Of a DNA stretch of 64,000 nt, positions 45,528 through 57,946 are shown in pieces. The stretch comes from Plantago ovata (lineage: Eukaryota; Streptophyta; Magnoliopsida; Lamiales; Plantaginaceae), in the NCBI GenBank assembly GCA_028274465.1, contig CM051457.1, forward strand, positions 73,320,496 to 73,384,495, read 5' to 3'. The notes below the pieces were generated by a model. That model made no database searches. It had not been told where the DNA came from and saw nothing but the letters and a program-made list of their open reading frames with translations. Positions within the stretch are counted from its first letter, which is position 1, and each line of letters starts with the position of its first letter. The position numbers and the translations under genes are program-made.

Positions 45528-47636
45528 TGATAGTGTATATGTCCTAGAGACAGTCCTTACTAAGGGCATGGTGCCCTTATAGAGGGCATATATGTACTAT
45601 TACATAGGTCAACGTAATATAATATATGTTTGTTGCATTTTATATTGAGTATCGCTTTCATATTTATATTACACCGGGCATGCAACATGTCATATCTCTA
45701 TTACTGTATGTATTGATATTAAACATGTCCCCTCGGATAGATGACCGATCACACAGATAGTGGGAGCTATGTGAGTTATCATCTATCCCAAACTCTCCCT
45801 AGTCGAGGTTCATCTCGGATGTAGGGGTCTGAATGAACCAGACAAGACTAGTATGCGTGGAGGTTATACTTGTTGGAGCAAGTGTGAGCCGATCCCACGG
45901 CCACGGAACGGATTGTTGGACAATCGAGAAACGTTCCCATAACTGCACATAGTTGTTCGATGAAGCTTTATCGAAAAATGGAAGTACCCACCGGACACTC
46001 CCATCGATGTATACTCTACAACGATGTGTCTATGGGAACCGGTGAGTTGTCGAAGTGATGCCAGTCGTCCTTTTTGGACTTACAGGACTTTATCATCACA
46101 TTTGTTGCCCCATATCCTTGGTGGACCCGTCGATGTCAGCTCTGAATAAGCAGTTGACCTAAGACACGATCCAGGATTATGGCTACATACAAATGGGGAT
46201 GATAAGTGATTCTGTGAAGGATTCATCTCTCAAGTGTAGCACAGGAGAGCACTGCTCATAGTCGTTCATAGTTGTGATGGTAAAACCGCTGGCCAGCGTA
46301 TCAATATTATTATGATGGTCATAATAGATATTGGATTCACCATGCAACTCACTGAAAACGCCCGTGGATGTATTATTGGGATAGACACTTCATCGATCCT
46401 AGATACATTCGAGCAAGTCAGATGAAGGGACGTTACCATCGCCGCGTTGAGCGCAACAGACTTCGCAACGAAAGGGTTAGCTTTGAGAAACCTCTCAAAC
46501 GTCCTCATGTATTAATATTGCAAATGAAACCGTCTAGGAATTCCATGTTGCCTAGTCTAGGACTTGCTTAATACGATGAGGCCCTATGGGTCACACTATG
46601 TGGTGATTCAGCCTATCAGAATATCCTTGAAGATGGAATCGCAATTAATTTGGAATTAATTGTGATTGATGGATTATAATTGATTTGGAATTAATTATTA
46701 TATATAGTGGCTCAATTAATGATTTGGAATTATTAATTGAATTGGCTAATTAATTGTATTTTATGTAAATACAATTAAAGATTATATTTTGGAAATATAA
46801 TAGAGGTTTGATATGAAAGGATATGTTAATTTAGAATTAACATATGCACATGGGCAAATCTACTAGGAGTTTGAATTGCCTTAAAACTATAAGTGGGTCC
46901 CAAAATCGGGACCCACCTAACACCATAAGGACACGCGCGCGCGCGCGAGATGAAGTAGGGGAAGGAGTTCGACTCCTTCCTCTATTAGAAGTCTAAGGGA
47001 TAAGTTAGATTTTCCTGATTGAGTTTTAATTTTATTGGGAATGAATCTAGACTTGAAATTGGTTTTCTAGTGCGATAAGAATTAGATTCTTATTCCTTTA
47101 TGAAGTCTAATTGCTTATGCTTTAGGCTTCTATTGACTACTATATATAGTAGACTATTAGAGAGCTTTTGACATAGATTTTCACACAGTTGAAGAATCAA
47201 ATTCTTAGAGAATTATTCTACCCAGTTTTCTTAGAGAAAATAAAAAGCTCTCCCTTACCTCTCCACCTAAGCCACGCGCGCGCCACCTGCCGGAGGAATC
47301 GCCGCCCCATCTTCTTGGTCACACAAAGAATATCCTAGCATTCTTTCCGATAGGCTGTTCATCCGTGGATACCAAGGTTGAGGTTCTAGGAGCTGGAAAC
47401 TAACTTTTATTGTCTTGTAGATAATCAAAGTATTGCAAATATCTTCGACCTCGACGAAGGAGAAGATACACCGGATTATTACGAAGACTTGGAAGCTGCT
47501 TTGGAAGTAAGGTTAGTCTTCTAATTGACGTGTTTAAATATATACGGCATATACATAATCAATTACCTGTATGTTAAGAAAATTTTTGAAATTCCGCTGC
47601 GTACCCTAGGGGTAACTCTGACCATATTTTCTTACA
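45528..47636 (+). repeat. 3' LTR of copia B
   Basis: TGATAGTGTATATG to TTTTCTTACA (2109 bp), preceded by the polypurine tract tccaagtgggagat (45514-45527) and followed by the TSD AATCT. Confidence 0.9.
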
Positions 47637-47641
47637 AATCT

Positions 47642-48710
47642 ATCTTGCTGCGTCCAACGCGTTTGGCTTCAACTGGATTGCCGTTCCCAACATGCAAGTC
47701 GATTTGACCTTGCTTGACTAGCCTGTGATCAATTAGCCCCTACACATTATTACAAATGTGTGAGCCACAAGTTGTATCTAATACCCAACCATTGGAGTCA
47801 AAAGTAGTCATGTTCATTTCAATAACAAACATACCTGAGACAGAAGCTGATGACTTCTAAGCTTGATCTACCCTAAGCTTAGGGCAATCTTTCTTCCAAT
47901 GTCCTTTCTGCTTACAGAAAAGACATTCATCTGTGCGTACCGTTCCGCTCCTCTTGAACTTCCTTTTCTGGTTCGGACGCTTAGGCTTATCACTCCAAGT
48001 GTTAGTCTTGGCTCCCGACCTTCCCTTACCCTTAGCACCTTTGCTTTTCGGGTTTGGGTTAGACGGTTGCCAAAAAGAATTATCGACTTTTCCTTCTTAG
48101 GAAGAGTTTGATCATATGTCTTCAGCAGATTATGAAGTTCAGGCAGTGTTACGTCCTTCGCATTCATCGTGTAATTAATGATGAACTGCGAATACGAACT
48201 CGACAATGATTGAAGGACAAAGATCACCATGATCTTGTTCTCTAGCTTAACACCGGCATCGGCAAGCTTTTCAAAGAGACCAATCATATTGAGAACATGC
48301 TCAGACATGTTCCCTCCTTCACTGATCTTGCATCTGTGTATGTCTTTGATCAAATCAAATTCAACACTTCTAGCTGTCGTCTTAAAGAGCGACTCAAGAT
48401 GCTTTAACATCTCATACGACAACATGCTTTAATGTTGCCTCTGCAGCTCATTGCTCAATGCCGCCAACATAATACACTGCGCGGATCTAGCATCCTAAAG
48501 ATGCTTATCAGACCTTGCCTTGTTGGCTTGATTCCAAGCAGCAACCTGATCGGCAGTCTGATTTTCGAGGCACACGGGAATGACCTCGTCCAAGACGTAC
48601 TCAATCTTTTCGTACCTCAACACCAAACGTATATTCCTGATCCAATCTAGGAAGTTTGGTCCGGTTAAAATTTGCTTCTCCAAGACAGCACGGAGCGAGA
48701 TACTCGCCAT
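47642..48710 (-). pseudogene. Copia A gag and protease start
   Basis: Gag starts at the ATG at 48710 (MASISLRAVLEKQILTG). A stop near 48495 and frameshifts near 48060 break the frame. The central part (HLESLFKTTARSVEFDLIK) is the copia gag core. A CCHC knuckle (CLFCKQKGHWKKDC, about 47930-47885) and a protease-like segment near 47780 follow. The frame is cut at 47642 by copia B and resumes at 25842. It is less decayed than its relative in copia B in some parts but is not functional. Confidence 0.85.
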
Positions 48711-50239
48711 ATCTAATATCCTAAGGAGAAATAATATAGAACGAAAACAATAAATCAACTATTGAAATATTATTTCTAAATACACAGCCAACATAACTAA
48801 ACAACAAGGTCCTTTAGCTGTTTAGCTCCCACTATTTTCACATATGCTTGCCCCCACAACAAACATACGGGTAATGTCCAACAAGTTACCGTAGTGGTCA
48901 AGATCCAAATCCATACTATGCTATACTCCAACGGGGGCTGGTCGCATAGCATAATATGACCGGTAGGACTAGTAAGACTATCCAATTGCGTCACGCAACT
49001 CTTGGTTGTTAAATCTAATTTAACCCGATGCCCTACATACTGTACCTATCGAGGTCGCTAGATACAATATGCAGTAAGTCATAACCACAGGCTTACTCTA
49101 ATCTGAAGATTACTGCGAGTCTGTAAGACGAGGTCGCCAATACAAGAAAACGCAATGAAAGTTCAGAATTAAAGCACCCTATGGAAAGCATCTCACAAAT
49201 ACATACATATATATTTCTGTACTTATATTGGTTGGGGCTTGTAGCTTGAAGGTTGTTATCAGTCATCTACAAACAAATAAGGGCGCCGCCTACCCATCAT
49301 GCATGAACGGTCTACACGTAATGGATGCCGCCTATCCATTCTAGTTCTAAACGCGGTCAAGCACATAATGGGCGCCGCCTACCCATTCATACATATGCGG
49401 TCCGACATATAAGAGGGCGCCGCCTACCCTCGCATGCATAGCGGTCGAACGAAATGTAAAATACAGGGTATTTAAACATGCAATGTCAAACAATAGCATA
49501 TAGAGCATATGAAACAAGTAGTAGCCTATGTGGATGACAAATGATTTCATAATTTCATTATGAAAATTATAATCCCATACTTATAATCTCTATGAAATAA
49601 TTGAAGAAAATTTGGACTAGATTGAATAATCGAAAATTCTATTGACCAAGTAGAAATTTTCGAAAACCCGAAGGACTTAATTGTAATTTTAAAACCTTGG
49701 AGGTGTTAAATCTAAAATTCAAAAGTGGAAGGACTAATTTGCAATAAACAATAAATTGATAAATTACAAATAAGCCCTTTAACTTTATACTAATTAAATT
49801 TAACCCCTCTTGTTTAAAACAATTACAATTAAATCATATTTATATTCCAAATATAAAACTCAATCCTCAAAACTTTCAAAAATTCAATTTTGGGACCAAC
49901 CCGAAAATATATATAATTTTTTTTTTTGGCCGGGCGCCTGCGTCCTCAAGTTCCGGGTACCTGCGTCACGCAGGTACCCGGGTGCCCGCGGTACACGGGC
50001 GCTAGGCGCCCGTGCCGTGGGCACGGCGCCTGCGGCGCCGCAGGCGGCCGGCCGCCGCCTGCGTCGCCCAGGCGGCCCGGTCCGAAAAATATATATATAT
50101 AAATTTTCTTTTTTTTTTGAAAATATAAATTCTAAATTTATATAAAAAACAAAACTTCTGAAAATCACATTCATCATAGAATCAATTGCATCCACATATC
50201 TACAAAATCATACAATATATATACGTAATCAATTAACCT
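48711..50239 (-). other. Leader of copia A
   Basis: It matches the leader of copia B in layout: covarying repeat units (49281-49432) and a GC-rich hairpin block (49927-50090). The block includes GGGTACCTGCG-tca-CGCAGGTACCC (arms described; 49964-49980 region) and the palindrome GCCTGCGGCGCCGCAGGC. The GC block differs in sequence from that of copia B. No ORF is supported. Confidence 0.7.
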
Positions 50240-50241
50240 GG

Positions 50242-50253
50242 CTCTGATACCAC
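50242..50253 (-). promoter_or_regulatory. Primer-binding site of copia A, initiator tRNA-Met
   Basis: Minus-strand TGGTATCAGAG, one base after the 5' LTR, matches the 3' end of plant initiator tRNA-Met. Confidence 0.9.
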
Positions 50254-52548
50254 TGTAAGAAAATATGGTCAAAGTTACCCCTAGGGTACGCAGCGGAATT
50301 TCAAAAAAAATTCTTAACATACAGGTTAATTGATTATGCATATGTCGTATATATATAAACACATCAATTAGAAGACTAACCTTACTTCCAAAGCAGCTTC
50401 CAAGTCTTCGTAATATTCCGGTGTATCTTCTCCTTCGTCGAAGTCGAAGATATCTACAATACTCCGTATATCTGCAAGACAATAAGAGTTAGTTTACAGC
50501 TCCTAGAACCTCAACCTTGGTATCCACGGATGAACAGCCTATCGGAAGAATGCTAGGATATTCTTTGTGTGACCAAGAAGACGGGGCGGCAATTCCTCCG
50601 GTGAGATGGCGCGCGCGGGTGGCTAAGTGAGGAGGGGAGAGCTTTTATTTTCTCTAAGAAAACTGGGTAGAATAACTGTGAAAGTCTATGTCAGAAACTG
50701 TGTGTAAAGCTCTCTAATAGTCTACTATATATAGTAGTCTATAGAAGCCTAAAGCATAAGCAATTAGACTTCGTAAAGGAATAAGAATCTAATTCTTATT
50801 GCACAAGGAAACCAATATCAAGTCTAGATTCATTCCCAATCAAATCAAAACTCAATTAGGAAAATCTAACTTATCCCTTGGACTTCTAATAGAGGAAAGA
50901 GTCGAACTCCTTCCCCTATTTCTCCATGCGCGCGCGCCTCCTAGGGACAGTAGGTGGGTCCCAATTTTGGGACCCACTTATAGTTTTAAGGCAATTCAAA
51001 CTCCAAGTAGATTTTGCCCACGTGCATATGTTAATTCTAAATTAACATATCCTTTCTAATCAAACCTCCATTATATTTCCAAAATATAATCTTTAATTGT
51101 ATTTACATAAAATACAATTAATTAGCCAATTCAATTAATAATTCCAAATCATTAGAGTCACCAATTATTATAATTAATTCTAAATCAATTATAATCCATC
51201 AATCACAATTAATTCCAAATTAATTGCGATTCCATCTTCAAGGATATTCTGATAGACTGAATCACCACATAGTGTGACCCATAGGGCCTCATCGTATTAA
51301 GCAAGTCCTAGCCTAGTCAACATGGAATTCCTAGACGGTTCCATTTGCAATATTAATACGTGAGGACGTTTGAGAGGTTTCTCAAAGCTAACCCTTTTGT
51401 TGCGAAGCCTGTTGCGCTCAACGCGGCGATGGTAACGTCCCTTCATCTGACTTGCTCGAATGTATCTAGGATCGATGAAGTGTCTATCGCAATAATACAT
51501 CCACGGGCGTCTCAAGGAGTTTCTTGGTTAAGATATACTTATGACCATCATAATATATCATTTGCACTGGCCAGTGACTTTACCAACACAACCATGCAGA
51601 CTATGAGCAGTGCTCTCCTGTGCTACACTTGAGAGATGAATCCTTCACAGAATCACTTATCACCCCCATTTGTATTTAGCCATAATCCTGGATCGTGTCT
51701 TAGGTCAGCTGCTTATTCAGAGCTGACATCGACGGGTCCACCAAGGATATGGGGCAACAAATGTGATGATAAAGTCCTGTAAGTACAAAGGACGAATGGC
51801 ATCACTTCGACAACTTACCAGTTCCCATAGACACTTCGGTGTAGAGTATACATCGATGGGAGTGTCCGGTGGGTAATTCCATTGTTCGATAAAGCTTCTT
51901 CGAACAACTATGCGCAGTTATGGGAACGTTTCTCGATTGTCCAACAATCCGTTCCGTGGTCGTGGGGTCGGCTCACACTTGCTCCAACAAGTATAACCTC
52001 CACGCATACTAGTCTTGTCTGGTTCATTCAGACCCCCACATCCGAGATGAACCTCGACTAGGTATACATCGATGGGAGTGTCCGGTGGGTACTTCCATTG
52101 TTCGATAAAGCTTCTTCGAACAACTATGCGCAGTTATGGGAACGTTTCTCGATTGTCCAACAATCCGTTCCGTGGTCGTGGGATCGACTCACACTTGCTC
52201 CAACAAGCATAACCTCCACGCATACTAGTCTTGTCTGGTTCATTCAGACCCCCACATCCGAGATGAACCTCGACTAGGGAGAGTTTGGGATAGATGATAA
52301 CTCACATAGCTCCCACTATCTGTGTGATCGGTCATCTATCCGAGGGGACATGTTTAATATCAATACAGACAGTAATAAAGATATGACATGCTGCAGCCTG
52401 GTGTAATATAAATATGAAAGCGATACTCAATAGTAAAATGCAACAAACATATACTATATTACGTTGACCTGTGTAATAGTACATATATGCCCTCTATAAG
52501 GGCACCATGCCCTTAGTAAGGACTGTCTCTAGGACATATACACTATCA
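50254..52548 (-). repeat. 5' LTR of copia A, with internal duplication
   Basis: Same ends as the 3' LTR (TGATAGTGTATATG … TTTTCTTACA on the minus strand). It is 2295 bp, longer by 209 bp, mainly because of a 216-bp tandem duplication (51847-52278). Confidence 0.9.
51847..52278. repeat. 216-bp tandem duplication inside the copia A 5' LTR
   Basis: 51847-52062 and 52063-52278 are almost identical. Both begin TATACATCGATGGGAG and end CCTCGACTAGG. The other four LTR copies have one unit, so the change arose in this LTR after insertion or during its last replication. Confidence 0.9.
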
Positions 52549-52553
52549 CAATG

Positions 52554-53150
52554 AATAGAGGGACCCCGAGATAAACAAAAGGTAGGCTCCCGGGTGAAAT
52601 GCCCAGTATACGACTCATCCTTCTAGTCCTTGCAACCGGAATGGAGGGGCTGAAATAAACTCTAGATTTGTTTGGGTTAAAATGTTGACCGGACCAAGAC
52701 TTGTAACGATTCAGTATGCTCAGAATAGTGCGACAGTTGCTAGTTGAAGCCCTGCAAAAGATTATAACGTCATCGGCATAAAGTAAATGAGAAGGAAAGG
52801 TAATATTACGACCAATGAATAAAGGAGATAACGTCCCTGTACTTGTTGCATATGAAAGCCAACAACTCAAGGCCTCCTCAGCTACACAGAAGAGAAGGGG
52901 GGATAGATGATCCCCTTGTCGAACCCCTTGCCAACATTGGAAATAACCTTCTGGAGCCCCGTTGATTAGGACCGAGAGACGAGCTGAATGAAGAATGAAT
53001 CGCACCCAATTCACAAAGATAGGAGAGAAACCCATACATCGTAAAGCTTCCAACAAGAAATCCCAGTTAACAGTGTCAAAGGCTTTCCTGATGTCCACTT
53101 TGATAGCAATATTACCATCCCGATGGCGCAAATTCAAGCTATTCACACCT
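52554..53150 (-). pseudogene. LINE reverse-transcriptase core, left copy
   Basis: The reading continues from 20602 across the copia nest. It holds VDIRKAFDTVNWDFLLEALR, the GVRQGDHLSPLLF motif and the catalytic LLYADDVIIF. This stretch is open. It ends where the MULE begins (53150). The other copy (58756-60109) is about the same sequence but frameshifted. Confidence 0.85.
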
Positions 53151-53212
53151 CCCTCACAGGAGGGTCTAATCACAAAACTTCCCTCGCTAGTCTAACAATT
53201 ACATGTAGCCCC
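53145..53212 (+). repeat. Left terminal repeat of the MULE
   Basis: Two loose units of CTTCCCTCGCTAGTCTAACA type, ending in ATTACATGTAGCCCC. They pair with three units at 58640-58745 on the opposite strand. The exact outer end is uncertain by a few bases because LINE and MULE share CACCT here. Confidence 0.6.
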
Positions 53213-53706
53213 TTTTTCAGTCGAGCCCGTTGACCAGCTTATTCCGCCGTTGTTTATTTTTGCAAACCAAACGCGGTCTTAATCCATTTTCACTATATTT
53301 GGGAAAAACACATTTACTCTCTCCATTTACTATTCTTCATTAACCATACTCACGTCATCTTCTTCCCTCCAAACTTTCGACTCCTCTGCAACTCCACAAA
53401 ACATCCCAATTTCGGCCAATTTTCGTATTACAAACAACAATGTCCATCCGGTAATGGGTTATTGAGCATTATCGACAACCTTGAGGAGCAGAATTTCGCG
53501 AAACGGCAACTGTGTGAAGGTTTGTTTCTTTTGCTTATATGTAGTTGAATTTTGAGTAATTCTTGTGTTTTATGTAGTCGTATTATCATCGGTTAGCATT
53601 TCGTTTGGTTCGATTGTTGAAATTTTGTCAAAAAATTCGACCTAGGGTTTTTCGGGATTAGCTAAACGCGTTTTTTTTTGCTTCTGTTTTGCTTGTGTTT
53701 ACAGTA

Positions 53707-56700
53707 ATGGGGCGTTTCAACATACGGATTCATTATGGTGAAGAGGATGTCACCATTACTGATGTCAACCCTTCCAGGTATTCTTACAGAAAACTACTTG
53801 CTGATATAGATGCAAAGGTTTTAGAAAACATTGAAGTAAAAGGCAATGGGTCTCCTGCTTTTCAACTATTTGCTCATGTTGGTTGTACAAGAATTGAAAT
53901 TCTGGATGATCAGGTTGTTTAGTTTATGTTTGAGCAAAATAGAGAGTTTAATGAAGTTGAACTTGACTGTGAACTGTGTATTATTGAACCCATAGCAGTT
54001 GAGGCCCCTGTAGAGATGAAAACTAAACACAACCCTGATATTGATTTGCCTTTTGAAGTAAAATTGAAAGAACCTACACCTACTAAGAGGAGCAGAGTGT
54101 TTAGGCCTAGGGGTAATAAGCTATTTCCAAAACATCCAAAATCAAAAACATTTCCAAGTAGCTCAGCTGAAGTAGTTGACCTCACAGAGGATGATGGACC
54201 ACCACTTACACAACAACAAACACAGGAGAGCCAATCTGATCACTACCTCAAAAGCCCCTCACCATACAAAACTCCATCACCACTTGAGATGGAAGATGCC
54301 TCACCATACAAAACTCCATCACCACTTGAGATGGAAGATGTATACATCCCAGACCCTACTATCAAACCAACCCCATACAAAGATGTCCAAATGCCCTTGA
54401 ACATGGATGATGTAGATTTAGAAGCAGAATTTGATGAGTTGTTGAAGGACTTTAATTGGACTAAGAACTTTCTTGATGAGAAGAATGGCAATGAGGGAAC
54501 ATCAGGGTCTAAGAATGATGGAGGTGAGTATCAAAATGATGATGTGGTGGTTGAGGATTGGGTTGACAGTGAAGATGATGGTGAGGCAGGGGGGAGGTTG
54601 TTTGGTAGAGATGGTGATGGTGATGGATCTGATGATAATGGGTCTGATGGTGATGATTCAGATGATAGTGAGTTTCATGGTGATGAGGTTGATGAGAGTG
54701 AAGACTCTGAACACGATGTGCACTTGGAAGAGGAGCATGCCCATGTGGAGGAGAGTGATGAAGAGAAATTTATTGACTGGGAGAATGACCAGCCTCAGAA
54801 GGTTAATGTGCATGAAGATGAGGACCAAATGATTGGGTTTAAGCCTTGTGAAGGTTCAGATTCTGATGAAGAATACAAACCAGAAAATGATGAAGTGGAG
54901 GATGTTGAAAATCCTACTGTGGAGACTGAAGTTGAAAATCTTGGTGAGGTAGACTATCCAAGTGAAGATGATGATGTGGCTGCTCAAAGGACATACATTG
55001 GGGATGAGTTTCATGAAAATTATGAGAGTGCAGATAAGGAGTTTAAGGTGGGACAGATTTATTGTAATATGGATGAACTGAGATTGAGGGTAAAGGAGTA
55101 TGTATTGAACAAGGGGTTCACACTGAAGAGGGTTAAGAATGAAAAGGATAGATACACTGTTCATTGTGCTGCCAAGAAGCAGGTATGAATCTATTCTGTG
55201 GTTAGCTTGCATTTTTTGGATTATTTTGTTACTTTGTTTGACTTTCATTTATACTTACTTGGTGTTGTTACAGGGTTGTCCATGGAGACTCCATGCCAGT
55301 GCATTGGAAGATAAGATATCTGTGATGATCATGAAGTATGAAGTCTTGCATAGGTGTGTCAGGAATGTGGACCATAAGATGGCTGACTCAAACTGGTTGA
55401 GTCTGAAGTTCATTGAGCAGCTCAAAGAACACCCAAATTTGAGTGCAAAAAAATTGGAGCTTTCGGTGAATAAAAAACTGAAAGTAAAAGTGCCTTATAT
55501 GAGGGTCTGGAGGGCAAGAGAAAAGGCCATGATTGTATTGGGAGGCAACCCTGAGGAAGCATTCAAGAAGGCACCAAAATATGGACAAATGATTGTTTAC
55601 ACCAATCCAGGCTCAGTGGTTAAACTCCAAACAGACCCCCCTATTGAAAGGCTACCAATATTCAAGAGATTTTTCTGTGGCTTGGAAGGGTTGAAGAAAG
55701 TCTTTCTAGCCGGCTGCTCTCCCTTTTTATTCTTCGATGGATGTCATTTAAGGTATAAATATGTACCTTAGCTTCTAATTTTTCTTAAGTTTAAATGTGT
55801 TCATTTACTTACTTATGGTATTCTTTCTTGTTCATGTGGGGTTCATTTAAGGGGGAAGTATGGGGGTGTATTGCTCAGTGCGGTTGGAACTGATGCAAAC
55901 TGTGGCATCTATCCCCTTGCTTGGGCTGTGGTTGAGTGTGAGTGCAAGGAAAGCTGGGGATTCTTCTTGGATTGTCTGGAGCAGTTTGTTGGACCATGGG
56001 ATGCAGATACACATTGGCATTTCATGGCAGATAGGCAAAAGGTCCTTTCTACTCTCACCTTTATGTTTAAAACCATCTCATACCTCTTCTTATATGATAC
56101 AAATGCTGACAATGTTATGTACTTGTAGGGTTTGGTGCCAGTCATTGAGGAAAAGGCTCCCACAGTTGTCAATAGAAAGTGTGCAAAACACATCTACGAC
56201 AACTTCAAGCTTAAATGGTCAGGTGTCCTCCTCAAAAAGTTCTTCTGGCAGGCAGCTACAGCCTATACAGAGTATAGATTCAACAAGGCAATGGAGAGGA
56301 TAAGGGCAGCAAGTGAGCCAGCTTATGATTGGCTTATGGATATACCCTTAGGACATTGGGCCAGGCATGCATTTGATGACACTCCTCATGTGGATCACTG
56401 CACAAACAACTTGAGTGAGTGCTTCAACTCATGGGTTGATCCCCTTAGAGGATTCTCATTCCTCACTATGATGGAGGTATGAATCTATTTTGTGCCTTAC
56501 CTTCTTACTTTTTGTCATGTATTAATGTGTTAATTTCCCTTTATATGTGCACTAGATGTTAAGGCAACAAGTTATGAAGAGGGTGGCTGTTAGGAGACAA
56601 CAAGGAAATGTTTGCTCTACTATCTTGATGCCAAGGCCCTTGAAGAAACTTAATGAAAACCATGATCGGTCCAGGAGTTTGCACTTGAGGTCAGAGTCAG

Positions 56701-57719
56701 GTGGAGGTATATATGAGGTGGAGGATTACAGCTTCACTTTTGTGGTGAACATGAACACTAGAGTTGCAACTGTAACAGATGGGATTTGACAGGGATCCCA
56801 TGCAGACATGCATGGGTAGTCATCAATTATAACAGGGAGGATGCTACTCTATATTGCAGTCCTAATCACACAACAGCTGCTTACAAAAGGGCCTATGACA
56901 TTACCATTGAACCAGTCCCTGACCACAGGTTATGGCCTAGAAATTTGACACCTCTAGAGTGCTCTCCACCAATCATTGAGAAAAAGATTGGAAGACCAAA
57001 GGTTGTTAGGATTAGACATCCAGCTGAGGCAAAAAAGAGCAAGGTTCCCTTGCACCTGCAGAGAAAACCACCAAAGTGTAGTGACTGTGGAGGAATTGGG
57101 CATAACCGTGTATCTTGTCCAAAAAATGTGAGCTTTTTAACCTTTCATAGTCTCTCTATTGTCTTGTTTACATTTACTTACATAGGGTTTATGTTTCAGC
57201 CAAAGAAGAAAACTAGGAAACCTAGGGGCCCAAAGAAGAATACAGCACCAGAAACTGCTACAAAATCTCCACCAAAAGCTCCCAAGAATGCTAAAAATGC
57301 CTCAAAAGCTGGAGGAAAAGCAGCCCAAGCTGGAAGAAAAGGAAAAGCAGGCCAAGCTGGAGGAAAAGCTGCAAAAAATAATTTAAGTAAATTCTGGAAA
57401 TTCTGTGATGATGATTATACTGCATGTGATGATGATGATTCTCTTATGATGATAATTCTATGATTATTTTGTGATGCTGATTAGTATGTGATGTTGTTGT
57501 TACTGTGATGTTGTTGTTACTGTGATGATGTTGATGATTGTGTGTTTGTGGTTTTTTGGATTGTAAATTGATGGTGAGCATGTTGTGTGTGTGTTGTAGG
57601 ATGCTTCTACTTGTCAGAACAATAAGAAGAGGAAGAGGGGTCAGGGGGAAGCTTCAACTAGTGAGGTTGCAGGAAGAACTACAAGGGCTAGGTCCAGTAA
57701 GGCCAATAAGAAGGCTTAG
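53707..57719 (+). pseudogene. mudrA-like MULE transposase, seven exons, one stop and one frameshift
   Basis: Exons read as 53707-55182, 55274-55752, 55852-56041, 56129-56476, 56556-57127, 57200-about 57390 and 57600-57719, nearly all with GT-AG sites. Order: PB1-like start (MGRFNIRIHYGEEDVTITD), long acidic region, MuDR DNA-binding domain (GCPWRLHASALED), MULE transposase core with FFDGCHLRG, ADRQKGLVPVIEE and NNLSECFN as the likely D, D and E sites. A SWIM zinc finger (CNCNRWDLTGIPCRHA) and a CCHC knuckle (CSDCGGIGHNRVSC) follow, then a Lys/Ala-rich tail. A TAG at 53920-53922 breaks exon 1, and a one-base shift near 56765 puts the SWIM finger out of frame. It would cut and move the element if intact. 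The last intron's donor is not settled. Confidence 0.85.
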
Positions 57720-57946
57720 ACTGTGTTAGATGTGTTTTGTCATGTTCTTTTGGTCATAAAACTGTCATGTTGGTTTAGTACTTTATGGCTTGTGAAGCCT
57801 TCTTACTATTAGGATCTTTTGAAGACCATTGTGTCTTGTGAAACATTATAACTCCTATGCTTAATTGGCTTGTGATGCCTTGAACTACTGTAATTTGCTT
57901 CTCTTGTGTTATGCATGAATGGAAACTGACTTTTATTATCATTATA

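Larger units (their letters stand above)
25848..47636 (+). mobile_element. Ty1/copia retrotransposon B, inserted in copia A, TSD AATCT
   Basis: AATCT flanks it at 25843-25847 and 47637-47641, and copia A coding sequence resumes on both sides. It belongs to the same family as copia A but lies in the opposite orientation. The 5' LTR exists twice: a nearly full copy (25848-27947) cut by element 2, and a full copy (37706-39813) with the primer site after it. The internal coding region (41398-45513) is decayed. The 3' LTR is 45528-47636. Confidence 0.85.
20603..52548 (-). mobile_element. Ty1/copia retrotransposon A, interrupted by copia B, TSD CAATG
   Basis: CAATG flanks the whole block (20598-20602 and 52549-52553), and the LINE sequence is continuous across it when compared with the intact copy at 59505-59520. 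On the minus strand the order is 5' LTR (52548-50254), initiator-Met primer site, leader, gag, protease, [copia B and its contents, 47636-25848], integrase, RT, RNase H, polypurine tract, 3' LTR (22688-20603). Long LTRs (over 2 kb) and an iMet primer fit several copia lineages; I do not assign one. Confidence 0.9.

Noticed and set aside
54176-54832. Overlapping ORFs inside the acidic exon of the MULE transposase
   Set aside because: They are other-frame shadows of GAT-rich coding sequence and have no family features.
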